Notes under the pieces: generated by a model
Told to the model about the DNA's origin: nothing
Databases searched by the model: none
The model's input: only the letters and a program-made list of their open reading frames with translations
Shown here: in pieces, positions 50,201 through 61,011 of the stretch
How positions within the stretch are numbered: position 1 is the first letter of the stretch
How the letters are laid out: each line of letters starts with the position of its first letter
Translations under genes and position numbers: made by a program
Source: Margaritispora aquatica
Lineage: Eukaryota > Ascomycota > Leotiomycetes > Helotiales > Discinellaceae
NCBI GenBank assembly: GCA_007644065.1
Contig: VJWN01000008.1
Coordinates: 1,614,411-1,678,410, forward strand
Reading direction: 5' to 3'
DNA length: 64,000 nucleotides

Positions 50201-52111
50201 CTATGTTCGACTACCATACGGATTATGAGGCGGTGGTCGATAAGGCGGTATAAACATTCCAGCACCGGTACCATTCGAGGTATTTTGACGTTTCGCAACC
50301 GGGAGTAAAGGTTCGTCATCTTCGTCACCGCTCGAAGTTAGATCAATTACCACTTCCTGGCGTGGCCTTTTCCCGGTCACGGTGCTAGATTCTCGTGACA
50401 CAACTGAAGACGGAGCATGTGATGATTGGCCTCCGTTTATGGGCATCTTTGGTGTATTCATTCTGATACTGTCACCTTCTCGGGAAACCTCCACGAGATC
50501 GTCGTCGGAATCATCCCCATACCCATTAGATCGTGGCATCGGTTGAACTTCTTTCTTCGTATGGAGTTCCCACCTCCCATCAGGTTGAATGGTAACCTGG
50601 TCAATAGATCTCGAAGTCTTTCTAAGGATGTTCTTGACATATCTGAACTTGTCAGTAAGATTTCTCGGCCGCGTTAGAAAAAACTCACTCATCCACAGCT
50701 AAGTTTTCGAAAACAGCGGGATTGTTGCATATAGGACACAACCAAGTAGGACCTTGTTCTTGTAACTGAAGATATGACGTAGCGTCAAAACATTGGTTGT
50801 GTTTACAAGCAATTGATCGGCAAGGCAAGTCTATCCGTAGTGTGGATAGAGGGCATTTCAGTGAAAGTACCGAAGCAGTTGCAACGATATCCGCATCTCG
50901 AGATTTGGTGACCACTACACTCAGTGTGTTAGCAAGTGATATGGGAAAACTAGAACAAGGGGTGCAACTTACTCGTAGTGACAACTGATTCTTCTGTTAT
51001 CTTCTTGCCTACCTCCAACTTTCTGGCCAGCTCTGAGACTGATACAGCTTTGACGACATATATGATGATGTAAAAGCGCTAAAGTTCCTGGTCAGCAAAG
51101 CTAGAACAGAGTATCGAATTTACGGAGTCAGTGTGAATGGCTCAGGTCCTTACCGTCTGAGTGAGAGCGTATGTCATTTCTACCGAGTTGTTATACATCG
51201 CTGATGCATTGAGACGAAGCTCGTTCGTTATGTCGACTGGTCTTGTTGAACCAGGTTTGTTCTTTAAGCCACGAAGATTCGCCTTCACTTCACCTCCATT
51301 CACTTTGATCTCCGATTGATGGGGAAATGCCACATCCCGAAGTCCATGACCGTCAGCTGCTCCAAAAACCATCACTCTTAATGTAGGATCAGCTGCGACG
51401 GAATCTAATACTGGGTACATCGATCTTTGCAATGTGATCTTGACTGTATGTCGATGTTGTGCCATTACTTGCAAGATCAGCCCCTGCGCATCGCTGGGTA
51501 GATATCAAGACTTACCTTCACACGCCGCAGGTGAATTTAACTGCTCTCGTATAACGTAAAAAGGGCTAGTCTTGAACTCAATTCCTGGTACCGCGTTATT
51601 ACTTATGCTACAATTCAAGCTTCATTGACAAACTCACTTGGGTTTCCCTTGATAATATAGGTGTTCGGACTTGGATATGTTGGTGCAGCCATGGGATTAA
51701 GACCATAGCTTTGGGGTTTGTGAGAGTTGCTGCCCATTGCTATTGCGCTCGGAGCGGGGGGTTGAGGTGCTGCAACTAAAGGTGAAGCTGTGATGGGTGG
51801 AGTACTTTCAGCTGAGGAAGGATCGAGTATCATCCGCTTTAAGCGTTCAAAACGTTCGACGTTCTGATCTTTTGAATGTTTTATGATCTCTAGAAGTTTA
51901 AGCGTCAGCATTTCTTGCTCTCCATGAAACTGTGCGGGAACTGCAACATACGGTTGACAATGCGGTTTTGCAGATCGGCTTTCAAGCCATTTTTTGGCAG
52001 GCGTTCTGCGACGCAGATAGCTATTAGGAGTCTGTTGACTATGTGGGTGCTCTTGACTGCGCGAACGAGGGCCTCATAATTGAGCTGGTGGGCACCTCCC
52101 ATCGAGGCCAT
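50201..52111 (-). CDS. siz1: SUMO E3 ligase of the Siz/PIAS family
   Basis: Seven exons (52111-51952, 51889-51638, 51584-51516, 51467-51154, 51078-50973, 50914-50689, 50642-50201) sum to 1569 bases, 522 residues. A SAP-like N-terminal helix pair (VAERLPKNGLKADLQNRIVN, about 35-55) is followed by the PINIT domain (FKTSPFYVIREQLNSP; VKANLRGLKNKPGSTRPVDI). The SP-RING comes next (about 318-370: LKCPLSTLRIDLPCRSIACK, CFDATSYLQL, TWLCPICNN). The tail has a SUMO-interacting motif VVIDLT followed by SSGDEDDE (473-486). The enzyme passes SUMO from Ubc9 to nuclear substrates. SP-RING cysteine/histidine spacing looks intact. It is head-to-head with the DUF2423 gene. Confidence 0.94.
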
Positions 52112-52522
52112 TCTGAAGTAGCCGCTGAGGTCCAGTTGTGAATAACGCGAGTTTTGGCTGTGAACATCAAAATAGATCTTTTGCTGACTGTAACAAGGAC
52201 TGATAAAGAGTCAATATACGCCAGAATCGAGCGTCCCTCAAGGCGATTTTGCACTCCTCGGTGGACTTTGCAGGGCTTGATGAGTAGTCTTCAAAATGGT
52301 GATGTTCGTCGTGCCTGCGGTTGCCAAGGCGGTGGCAGAATTCGAGACTTAGACCGAAAATCACCCACTAAAATTCGATAAGAGAGTGGGAAGTTTCAAA
52401 GACTTTATCACAAGTGATTTTAGAAGTCAATCCGCCGTTCACTTTAGCAGAAAGAAGTCGCACCTTTGTCGCAGGATAACGAGCACTCGAACTATCACAG
52501 TCGTACCGTAGCTTCATCTACA
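52112..52522. promoter_or_regulatory. Shared divergent promoter region (siz1 / DUF2423 gene)
   Basis: 411 bp between opposing start codons. No specific element is recognised. Confidence 0.4.
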
Positions 52523-52998
52523 ATGGCAAAAGGAGCCCGCGCCAGTACGAAGAAGGCGAATAACGTTAAGCTCAAGGCCAACGTTTTCGGTCCAATTGAG
52601 TCGGCACGCACCGAAAGACTCTCTGCAAAGTTATTGGAATTAGCCTCACAGCCAAAGCCAAAGCAAGCGAAGGAAGAGACAGCTATGGAAGTGGAAGGTG
52701 GGTTTGCGCGGCACAGGATTGAAAGGGAGCTTTGCTTATTCCTTCATAGTCACAGAAGAAGTTATTGCTGCGCCCACTAAAGAGTCAGAGGGTATGATCT
52801 TCTTTGCAAGATCTCATGAGCAAAAGCTAATTTTCTGCAGCTATGGAAGTGGATGGTGCCGCAAAGCCAAGTACTACATCAAAGTCTGCGAGCAAAGGAA
52901 GGATTGAAAAGAGGAAGATCAGCAGTCGTAAAGCATCTATTGTGTTTCCGAGATTCAAGGAAGGAAAGAGGATAGGAAAACCAAAGAGCAAGAAGTAG
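52523..52998 (+). CDS. Small basic DUF2423 (YBL028C-like) protein
   Basis: Exon 52523-52697 and exon 52841-52998 give 110 residues. The N-terminus MAKGARASTKKANNVKLKAN and VFGPIESARTERLSAKLLEL match the DUF2423 domain of a small nucleolar/ribosome-associated fungal family. The C-terminus is highly basic (GRIEKRKISSRKASIVFPRF, ending RIGKPKSKK), typical of a nucleolar protein. The intron (GTGGGT...CTGCAG, branch GCTAAT) is 143 bp. A nine-base micro-exon at 52780-52788 (AGTCAGAGG, before a GTATGA donor) could be included without changing frame and would add three residues. The function is not established in detail. Confidence 0.8.
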
Positions 52999-53460
52999 GA
53001 AGCTGTTGGAATCGCATGAGCTGCATTTTCTGGAGTTATGAGGGGCTTGGATTTGGTTCGGGTTCATGGCGTCTGGAGGCTGGGGAATTTCAAAAGAGCT
53101 TATTTGCTGGAAGTGAGAAGAGGAAAAGGGTATACATACTTGCGATCATTAAACTCAAGTTACTACATTACGAGATTATTTGAAAGACATGAGAAAATAC
53201 CAAAGGTTCTTTGCTTTGCAGACCTCATTCAACTTTTTTCTCTGATAAGAAATTCTTATCTCGTATCTCGTATAGAACTGTCTATCGATGCTTCAAGTCG
53301 CGTTTGCCAAGAACACGTTTGCTCTAACGCGACGACAGTCAGTCATTGACGACGACCTTGAGAAATACTTAGGAAATGGCAACGTATCTGCCATTGGAGT
53401 CATCAATCCTTTTCAAATCGGGCTGCTAACCTTCAAGAAGCTGTGCAAGAAGGCAGCACA
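52999..53460. other. Intergenic between the DUF2423 gene and las21
   Basis: About 460 bp holding the upstream region of las21. Open frames at 53038-53349 match nothing. Confidence 0.4.
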
Positions 53461-56454
53461 ATGTCGTCCCCAAGCTCGAACATCTTCCTGGTGTTAGCCA
53501 ATGTGCTGATTCCTGTTGCTATCCTGACATTCGCAAGTGGTTTCTTTCCATATAAACCATTTCTTTCTGGTTTGGCTCAATATGAAGCTCTTGGAGGTGC
53601 TGGAGTACCGGATGCCCCATTCGACAAAGTTGTATTCATGGTGGTTGATGCATTGAGAAGGTATGGAAATTGATTCTAGTTGGGGACAATGCTAAACATG
53701 AATAGCGATTTTGTCTATTCTAATATTTCTGGATTTAAATTTACACAGAGGTATGTGTCTTTCTTGAAGTCGGTTATTTCTTGCTAACTTGTGTCAGTTT
53801 GATCTCTAAAGGTGCAGCGATGCCATTCACAGCACATGCTACATCTCCAACAATTACCATGCCTAGGATCAAAGCTATAACTACTGGATCCATACCGTCT
53901 TTCCTTGATGTCATCTTGAATTTTGCAGAGTCTGACACCACTTCTTCCTTGGCTACACAAGACACATGGTTGGCTCAAATGAAAGCTAAAGGAACAGGCA
54001 AGATGGTTATGTACGGGGATGACACTTGGTTGAAATTATTTCCCAATTTCTTTGATCGCGCGGATGGTACATCGAGTTTTTTCGTTTCGGTTAGTTGTGT
54101 TGCCATGTCTGTAGATAGCATAGCTGAATTCAAGTGCAGGATTTTACTGAAGTTGATAATAATGTTACTAGACATGTCCCAGAAGAATTGAAAAATAATG
54201 ACTGGAATACTATGGTACTGCATTACCTTGGACTTGATCACATTGGACACAAGGCAGGACCTAGAAGGTGATTTACTCTCAACCCCATGAGGTGTCTCTC
54301 TGACTGAAATGAAGTCCAAACATGATTCCCAAGCAACGCGAAATGGACGGTTTAGTGGAGCAGATGTACGAAGCTATGGAGACGGAAAATCATCTAAAAT
54401 CAACTTTGCTCGTTCTTCTGGGTGATCATGGCATGAACGATGCAGGAAACCATGGTGGGTCAGCGCCAGGTGAAACCTCGCCGGCTTTGGTCTTCATTTC
54501 ACCAAAGCTTCAGGAGATCAGCGCCGGTTTTGAAACACCAGCTTCTCATGAAGAAGACTTTCGGTATTATAACTTTGTAGAGCAGTCAGATATTGCCCCT
54601 ACACTGGGTGCTTTACTGGGGTTTCCAGTCCCAAAGAATAACCTAGGGGCTTTTATTCCCGCCTTCTTGCCTTTCTGGCCAAGCGGTTCGTCTTATGTAG
54701 TGGAGTACATTTTTATTATGCTGATTGCTTGCAGGAACCGATAGAGCTCAAATTCTCGAGCAGAATGCACGGCAAATTCTCAATGTTGTTACTGCTACCT
54801 TTCCCTCCTTTGAAGAACCAGGCTCATCGGAAGATTGCGAGAAATCAACAAATGATGTTTCTGAGCTCGCTTGTCGATGGAGGGCACTTGAAAAGATAGC
54901 CTCAACAGAGAAAGATAGAAAATGGACGCAGGCTATGACTAATGTGTGTGTTCTACGTTCTTATATCGAAATATACTGATAGTGATAGTGGTTGAAACAA
55001 GCTCAAGACCTCATGAGTAGCACGGCGAGCAACTACGATGTACCAAAATTGATCCTTGGGCAAGGAATTGCTGCCATGTCGCTCGCACTCGCAATCGCAG
55101 CTGCATATCCGACCATTACCAGCTCTTTCAAGTCATGTATCCCTTTGCTCACAATGTCCCTACTATACAGTATTATGATGTTTGCCAGCAGCTATGTCGA
55201 AGAAGAGCAGCATTTCTGGTACTGGGCAACAACAGCATGGCTGGCTATTCTATGGATCAAGTGGTACATTCCCTCAATCCAGACCTTCCACCAAACTAAT
55301 GAACTATTATAGCACACGCAAACAAAGTCAGAACCCTCTTATTCTGACTGCCTCCTTTGTGTCCATACTCTTCCTCACCCGCCTCTCCCGACGCTGGAAC
55401 CAAACAGGCCAAAAATTCGCAGGAGAGCCAGACATCGCACGCACGTACTTTTTCGAGCATAGACTCCTCCTATGGGTACTCGTAGGTGCTACCTATTTAT
55501 GGAATCTCCAATCCCTCGCCAGCAATGCATTCCCTGGTGTTCCCCAGCTAGCTGGTGGGGTTATCGCTACCGCATTATCGACTGCTGCATTGATGTTCAA
55601 GCTTGCATTCACAAATGAAGACTCTCCGGAGATTATGGCTGGATTTGCAAAATCAGTGGTTGAGGGCGATATTGTGCTAAGTTTGGTGACGAGGGCGAGG
55701 ATTGTGTTTATAGGCTTGGGAATTGTATTACTCTACACTTTAATCTCAGGATTATCCCACAAACGCCAAAATCGTGAGTCTCCCCATTATCCCTTCATTT
55801 GCCGCATTGAACTAACACAATTTAGCGACATCACAAACAATTCACACCCTCTTGACTCTCCTTCTGATTACCCAATCACGCGCAACTAATATCCCCCTCC
55901 TGCTCCTCCTTCCAATCCAACATTCGCTCCTCTCCTCTCTCCCACTCACCCAAATCGAAATCACCATCTCGGCTCTCCTGCTCCAACACTTCTCATTCTT
56001 CGCCTTCGGCGGCTCAAATGCGATTTCGAGTATCGATTTGAGCAGCGCCTACAACGGCGTCAAGGGGTATAACATCCTCGCCGTTGGCATCCTTACATTC
56101 GTCAGCAACTGGGCAGGTCCTGTTTTCTGGACGAGTGGGAGTACACTGCTTCTTCTCAAGTTACGGCAAACGAAGACAGGCACCAGTAAGAAGGGGGGCG
56201 AAAAGCAGAAAACAGGAGGTGCAAATAAAGCAGTAGGGACACTTCAACCACATCTTGCGCTCTTGACAGTCTTCACGACTAGTGCCCTCTTCTTCGTCAT
56301 GGCGGCTTGCACGCTGTTACGCACGCATTTGTTCATCTGGACAGTGTTCAGCCCCAAATTTCTGTATAGCATGGCGTGGAGCTTAGGGCAGCATTTGCTA
56401 GTCAATGTTGGAGCGGGGAGTCTGTTGTTCCGGGTGGGGACTTTGTACTCGTAG
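53461..56454 (+). CDS. las21: GPI ethanolamine phosphate transferase 2 (Las21/Gpi7)
   Basis: Nine exons (53461-53660, 53706-53750, 53798-54089, 54140-54267, 54315-54685, 54735-54943, 54989-55263, 55313-55773, 55826-56454) sum to 2610 bases, 869 residues. A transmembrane anchor (IFLVLANVLIPVAILTFASG) precedes the luminal alkaline-phosphatase-like domain with KVVFMVVDALR, the catalytic-threonine region (ATSPTITMPRIKAITTGSIP), HYLGLDHIGHKAGP and LLGDHGMNDAGNHGG. Multiple membrane segments fill the C-terminal half. It adds ethanolamine phosphate to the second mannose of GPI anchors in the ER. A 45-bp second exon and short introns (45-52 bp) throughout explain why single open frames show only pieces. 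The metal-ligand motifs look intact. Confidence 0.95.
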
Positions 56455-56655
56455 CCCCACGGCGTTTTGGAGTGAGAAAAGGACAGAGGGCTGGAAAACA
56501 TGGTCAATGAAGACTCAAGTGTTGAAATATTATGATAAAGGGGGGAATGGACATGATTGCAGGCAAAACAAGATCAGAAAGTATAGCATAAAGGGAGCAG
56601 GAATAGAATTCCCATTGATTTAGTATCATGCCCTTATTTTTTAGCGGTAAGCTAG

Positions 56656-57812
56656 CTAGATGAGACTAGAGAACAAGTCATCAAACGCATCTCCACCCTT
56701 CTTCTTACTCGTGCTCTTCTTTTTCTTCGCCTTCTCCTTCTCGATAGGTGGCCTCGTTTTCTTCTTCTTCTTCGGTGCTTCTTCATCTTCTGACACCTCT
56801 TTCTTCTGTACAGCCTCTTTCCGTTTCTTAGGCTTCACCTGCTTCATTGTCACACTATCTTCATCTTCCTGTTCTCCTTCCTCATCCCCTGCTTCGTCAT
56901 CCAATCCCATCTCAACATCTTTTACCCCGACACCACCGCCCACAGCCGCACCCTGAGCTACCACCTCCCCCATCTCCAACATCTCAGATCGACTCACCAC
57001 CTCACCAAGATCGACATCGCGTTTATTTTCATGTTTGGAAAGAACACCAGCCACAGGAGAAGGCGAGCGAGATGATGTTGGATCAGACGATTCCAAGGCC
57101 TTTCCAAAAGGACGAATTATCCGCTTCACGCGTGCTAAAGTGGCCATGAGCACAAGGCCCAGAGGAGCGTATTGGTTGTCTGCTATTAGGTTTGTGAATG
57201 CGCTGTGAGTTGGTGTTAGCCTTTTAGTAGTGGTCTTATTTTTGAACAAACAGGATCAGAAGGAGAAAAGTCACTAGCTTAAAGATAGAGAGAAGTTCCA
57301 ATTGCCACAAGAAGACCAAATAAACCAGGTTATCCAAAGCGACGCACGAAAGAACCAGGAACGGCTTGAGGAAAACAGTAAGGAAAAATAGCTCACGCAT
57401 AAGCCCCAGGCACCAAGCACATCTCCATAAAATCCACCCGATCCCTCACCTTCTCCTTCGCAGCGCGAACATACTTGCTCTCCGCACCTCCGTCCCCATC
57501 CCCTGCATCATTCCCTCCCTTCTTCGCCTTCTTCTTCTTCAGCCCAGAGGCAGGGACATCAAATCTCTCTGCCCTCTCCAGCGCCTCCATCTCAGTAATC
57601 AATCTCCCCACCTGCCTCCTTAGCTGGCTCAGCTCGCCCCACCATCTCGCTAGACGGTGCTGGTTTTTGTTTCTGTGGAAACTTAGGTGGAGGATATCGA
57701 GGGCGGAGCGGAGGGATGCGAGTGCGTTGGTCGTTGGTGTGTTGGATGGCGTGGATTGTGAGGTTGAGATTAGCATTGGTGTTGATGGTAGGGTTGTTGC
57801 GCGCGCCATCAT
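56656..57812 (-). CDS. rmp1: RNase MRP subunit Rmp1-like protein
   Basis: Exons 57812-57397 and 57202-56656 sum to 963 bases, 320 residues (319 if the second of two adjacent ATGs is used). The N-terminal domain, SALDILHLSFHRNKNQHRLA then RWWGELSQLRRQVGRLI, is the Rmp1 RNA-binding signature (HRNKNQH...WW). After the intron comes FTNLIADNQYAPLGLVLMAT then LARVKRIIRPF, the conserved second part. The C-terminal half is acidic and then lysine-rich (KPKKRKEAV, KKKKKTRPP), ending DAFDDLFSSLI. Rmp1 is specific to RNase MRP, which cleaves pre-rRNA and some mRNAs. The intron is 194 bp, long for this window. The gene is convergent with las21, with only 201 bp between the stop codons. Confidence 0.88.
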
Positions 57813-58269
57813 GGGTCGCGAGATTTGTGGTTTTAGCTGAGGGTTTGCCAAGCTATTAGGACGTTATAGATAGATACTACGCAGGTTTGTGGCATGAAAT
57901 ATTCGTTTGATCTTGTTGTTATTATTGTGGCGAAGGAGACGTCGAGGAAATTAGCATTTGAAAACGAGAGGAAGAGATGTTGCTTGAGGTTTGATGCTCA
58001 GGTATTTTAGCGAGAGTTAGCATGCACGTGATTGACATCATTCTCACCAGCTAACTCAGACAGACAATTAGGTATATGTAAAAGAGATCTTTTCGATTAC
58101 TTTATATGCATCAACGTATTCGGGATCTTCCAATGGTTAAATAGTGTCTAATAGTATCTTCAAATTGACCAAAAACTCAAAGCAAACTTCATGTCGGCCG
58201 CAGTTCGGGTCATCATCGGGTTTCATTCTCGTCACTGCCGGACACTGTAAACCAAGCAAAAGTATTTGA
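57813..58269. other. Upstream of rmp1 and downstream of the U6 gene
   Basis: About 460 bp with no open frame of note. It holds the rmp1 promoter side and the U6 3' flank. Confidence 0.4.
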
Positions 58270-58280
58270 CCATTCGAACC
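58270..58280 (-). promoter_or_regulatory. B-box-like element downstream of U6
   Basis: GGTTCGAATGG on the minus strand matches the RNA polymerase III B-box consensus GGTTCGANTCC at nine of eleven positions. It lies about 16 bases beyond the T-run. A downstream B box is known for yeast SNR6, where TFIIIC binds it. Confidence 0.65.
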
Positions 58281-58295
58281 GGGAATCAAAAGTTC

Positions 58296-58302
58296 AAAAA
58301 AA
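58296..58302 (-). terminator. RNA polymerase III terminator of U6 (T7)
   Basis: Seven T residues on the transcribed-sense strand directly follow the 3' end ...AAGCTACCAA of U6, the standard polymerase III stop signal. Confidence 0.85.
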
Positions 58303-58403
58303 TTGGTAGCTTCTCTTTGATTGAGCGTGTCATCCTTAGTGCAGGGGCCATGCTAATCTTCTCTGTATCGTTTCAAATTCTATGACATGTCAGCGTCGTG
58401 TTA

Positions 58404-58414
58404 CCACTCAGCTA
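58404..58414 (-). promoter_or_regulatory. A-box element inside the U6 intron
   Basis: TAGCTGAGTGG on the minus strand matches the polymerase III A-box consensus TRGYNNARNNG at every position. It lies at +37 to +47 of the primary transcript, within the intron. Confidence 0.65.
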
Positions 58415-58472
58415 GTGTGGATAATAACTTACGACCAAATGCCCGAAGGCGAAGAAGCAGCGCTTTGTTGAG

Positions 58473-58480
58473 TTTATAAA
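58473..58480 (-). promoter_or_regulatory. TATA box of the U6 gene
   Basis: TTTATAAA at -30 to -23 relative to the inferred first base (58450), the position of the TATA box in yeast U6 genes. Confidence 0.75.
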
Positions 58481-59247
58481 GGTCGGTGGCGGGGTGGTGG
58501 TGGAATACTGAGGCAGCGAGATGTTTTTATGTAAACATTGCGAGGCAGCAGCGAAGTTATGCAACACTGCACCATCCAATCGGCTTTATCGAAATGGGGT
58601 GTGTTTTGGATTATGAGGTTGATGTTACTCTCTCCAGAAAATGGTTTATTTATTAAATCTAGGACAGGAAAAGTTCAGATACCCTCATGTTCATTGTTCA
58701 GCTGCATTCGTCATCGCCCACCTCCTCAACCAAATGTACATATTACGGCTTGAAATATGATCGCTCCATCAATGTCATCGTAGGTATCAGGGTATCACTA
58801 CCAGTAGAAGAGGTAAAAATCTGCTGTCATACTATTAGCTTCATCGGGAATCATGAACTTCTTGAAGATGACTCGCATACCGCAATACTGCGAGGCAGGC
58901 CAAATTTGTCTTTGTCAAACCCAAAAATTTAGCCAATGTAGAAGATCCAAGTATCGTAAGTATTTAAAGACTATTTTTAAAACCTTCTTTATATATGTAC
59001 ACTTTACCAATGTTTGTGATATTTAAGCACATTCTCTTTGCCAGTGTGTATAACTTCTAAACACACATTCTCTTTACAATGTGTACGATATCTAAGCACA
59101 TTCCAAAGCGCTATCCCGATATTCTATCTAGCTCTATTTCCATCTTCGACGGTAGTAGATTTTGACAGCCTCGCTGATAAAGTTCCAAGCACTTTAGTGT
59201 GATGATGAATCGCGATAATTTAGACTTTGTGGCAATCAAGGGAAGTC
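58481..59247. other. Non-coding stretch upstream of U6, with a three-copy repeat
   Basis: No recognisable gene. At about 58999-59104 a unit of 34-36 bases recurs three times: CACATTCTCTTT, a GTGTGTA/GTGTACGATA part, then TCTAAACA or TCTAAGCA. Confidence 0.45.
58999..59104. repeat. Three imperfect tandem copies of a ~35-bp unit
   Basis: Copies near 58999, 59033 and 59067 share (C)ACATTCTCTTT and AATGTGTA-like parts. The DNA is AT-rich and non-coding. Confidence 0.6.
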
Positions 59248-59521
59248 ATGCATTCTGTTGAAACCACTTCATTTAAGCCGCATTCTCATATCTTCATCGG
59301 AATCGTAGAAGACGCAGGATTGCTTCTCGAGAGACCTTTGGATGTGAATAAAGTCTGCCCAGCCGTAAGTATGTCCATCGAAGTATCATTTTGCTCGACG
59401 GGCTAACCTAAGCTTTTGAACAATCCAGACTCTGCTCCAGTATTTCGGCATACAGAAAAACGCATATAAATGTCCCCGAGCAGTTGTCTTGAACACAATG
59501 GATGAAGATTATGCTACCTGA
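59248..59521 (+). CDS. Possible small two-exon gene, unknown product
   Basis: ATG at 59248 opens 39 codons to 59364. A GTAAGT donor, CTAAC branch and CCAG acceptor then define a 64-bp intron (59365-59428), and 31 codons in the same phase end at TGA 59521. The 69-residue product includes KPHSHIFIGIVEDAGLLLER, PLDVNKVCPA and LLQYFGIQKNAYKCP, which reads like real protein. I do not recognise it. It may be a small orphan gene or the remnant of a longer one; the neighbourhood is accessory in character. It is convergent with the STAND-like gene. Confidence 0.35.
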
Positions 59522-59728
59522 GGCACCTGATCATGAGATATGTCTTCTAACAGGTCACGAATAGATCTGTGTGGATCCTTCTGATCATCTGTAGGCGATT
59601 GTGATGGTGACCAAGATTATTATACAAATAGATAAACCATGAAACTTGAGCAGCTATATTTGATCTATAATATATTGAACTAATATAATATGAAATATCA
59701 AAAAAAAAAAATTAATCTCCAATCTCCT

Positions 59729-61011
59729 TTAGGTCGTTCTCCCAATTATAAATGCTTGTTTTACTAGAGCTTCGACTTTTTCCAAGTTATAACAATTCAA
59801 TAGAGTCATTTCCCTTCCAATCAGTCCAGAAATTCGTTGCGTCGTATCGGTAGTCCGATAGCTTTTGGCTTCCTCTCTCACCATCGCTTTCGTCACTTTT
59901 GTGATGTTTCTTCCTCCTACCCTCGAGCCTTTGTTCTGTGTCAGGAACAATCGTTGAAAAATGAGACTTAGTCCAATGACAGTCTTCAATACGACCCTGG
60001 CAGTGAAATCCCCCTTATGAGGACCCAATGCGATAAACAGACCTTTCAACACAATCTCATCTGGAGAGCGATCAAGTACGGCAGTCATAAGGCCACATTC
60101 ATACTGGTTCTTTTTGTCCTGGAATAAGTCCTGTGGGCTGGTCTTTATCTCCCACACTGCAACAAGCTCCTGCAAGATAATCCAGTATGCATCTTTCATG
60201 CCGAAGAGTCCAATAAAGGGGACGAGTGGGATTGTGCTGAGTACTTGAACCCGTTCGAATTGGGGAACACAAGCGATCCAGGAATCTAGAGTCAAATAAG
60301 TATAGATAATGAGTTGCTGTAGGGTGTCTAAGAAATAGGGCATACGAACCTTTCAACCTGTTGTCTATATCTTGACGCAGCTTGCTATTATCACGAGCAT
60401 CTGACTTCTCACCAGAGCCATATCGATTTTCTCTTGGAATCCTTCCCATTAGGGCCTTATGCAATACAAGAAAGCTTGGTGACATTTTGTTGCTGATGTC
60501 TGGTGGTGTGTCCGCCATGTCCTGCTGATATGGATGACGTTCCCGTGTAGCTTGCAAACTACAAAAGTATTAGCTTTAATCCATTAACTCAAAGACATTC
60601 TAGCCCTAATCACTGGATTCTTGTCACTTACGTCCCAAGAATAAGATGTAAGACAGGGATTTGCTCATGAAGCTGTCCACGCAAATCCTCAATCTTCCCC
60701 TCATTGAGCATCAACACACTCCACTGAATAATCGGGTCTTTCTCCCAAGGCGGGCCCAGCAAGATCGTTAATGCTTCCAACTGGGTATTCAAGTGTCTGA
60801 TGTTCACATCAAATAGTCTGAAAAGTTCGGCGTCGGAGAGAAGGTCTTTTTTATTGGTCTCAATCCACTTGGATAAGGCGTTAGCCACTGTCATTAGTGA
60901 TTCGATGGTTATTTGAAGGGTTTTGATCCATTTAGGTGCATCCTTCCATTTGGAATAAAGGTTGTTGAGGACTTTGAGAATGGGGAGCGCGAGCGCCAGA
61001 AGGTCTGGCAT
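59729..61011 (-). CDS. Protein resembling the N-terminal helical domain of fungal STAND/NACHT proteins
   Basis: Exons 61011-60632, 60558-60350 and 60285-59729 sum to 1146 bases, 381 residues. The N-terminus MPDLLALALPILKVLNNLYS, KWKDAPKWIKTLQITIESLM and LFDVNIRHLNTQLEALTILL is the helical style seen at the start of fungal NACHT/ankyrin STAND proteins. The remainder (LVPFIGLFGMKDAYWIILQE and a basic C-terminal region) has no NTPase P-loop. Introns are 73 and 64 bp with clear signals (CTAAT branch in the first). It may be a standalone effector or adaptor domain, or a STAND gene that lost its NTPase. The neighbouring gene is the C-terminal part of a NACHT-type protein on the same strand, but a direct link is not shown. 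Confidence 0.55.

Larger units (their letters stand above)
58296..58450 (-). ncRNA. U6: U6 spliceosomal snRNA, interrupted by a 53-bp intron
   Basis: Exon 1 is 58450-58433 and exon 2 runs from 58379 to about 58299. Exon 1 is a short hairpin (GCC-TTCG-GGC) followed by ATTTGGTC. Exon 2 begins AATTTGAAACGATACAGAGA and includes the ACAGAGA box, GATTAGCATGGCCCCTGCAC and AAGGATGACACGC, the nearly invariant U6 core that pairs with the 5' splice site and U2. Joined, the text CATTTGGTC/AATTTGAAAC is the same string as in Saccharomyces U6, so the junction is exact. The intervening 58432-58380 has a GTAAGT donor, a CTGAC branch and a CATAG acceptor. The mature RNA would be about 99 nt, the normal size for U6. 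U6 is the catalytic RNA of the spliceosome. Confidence 0.95.
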
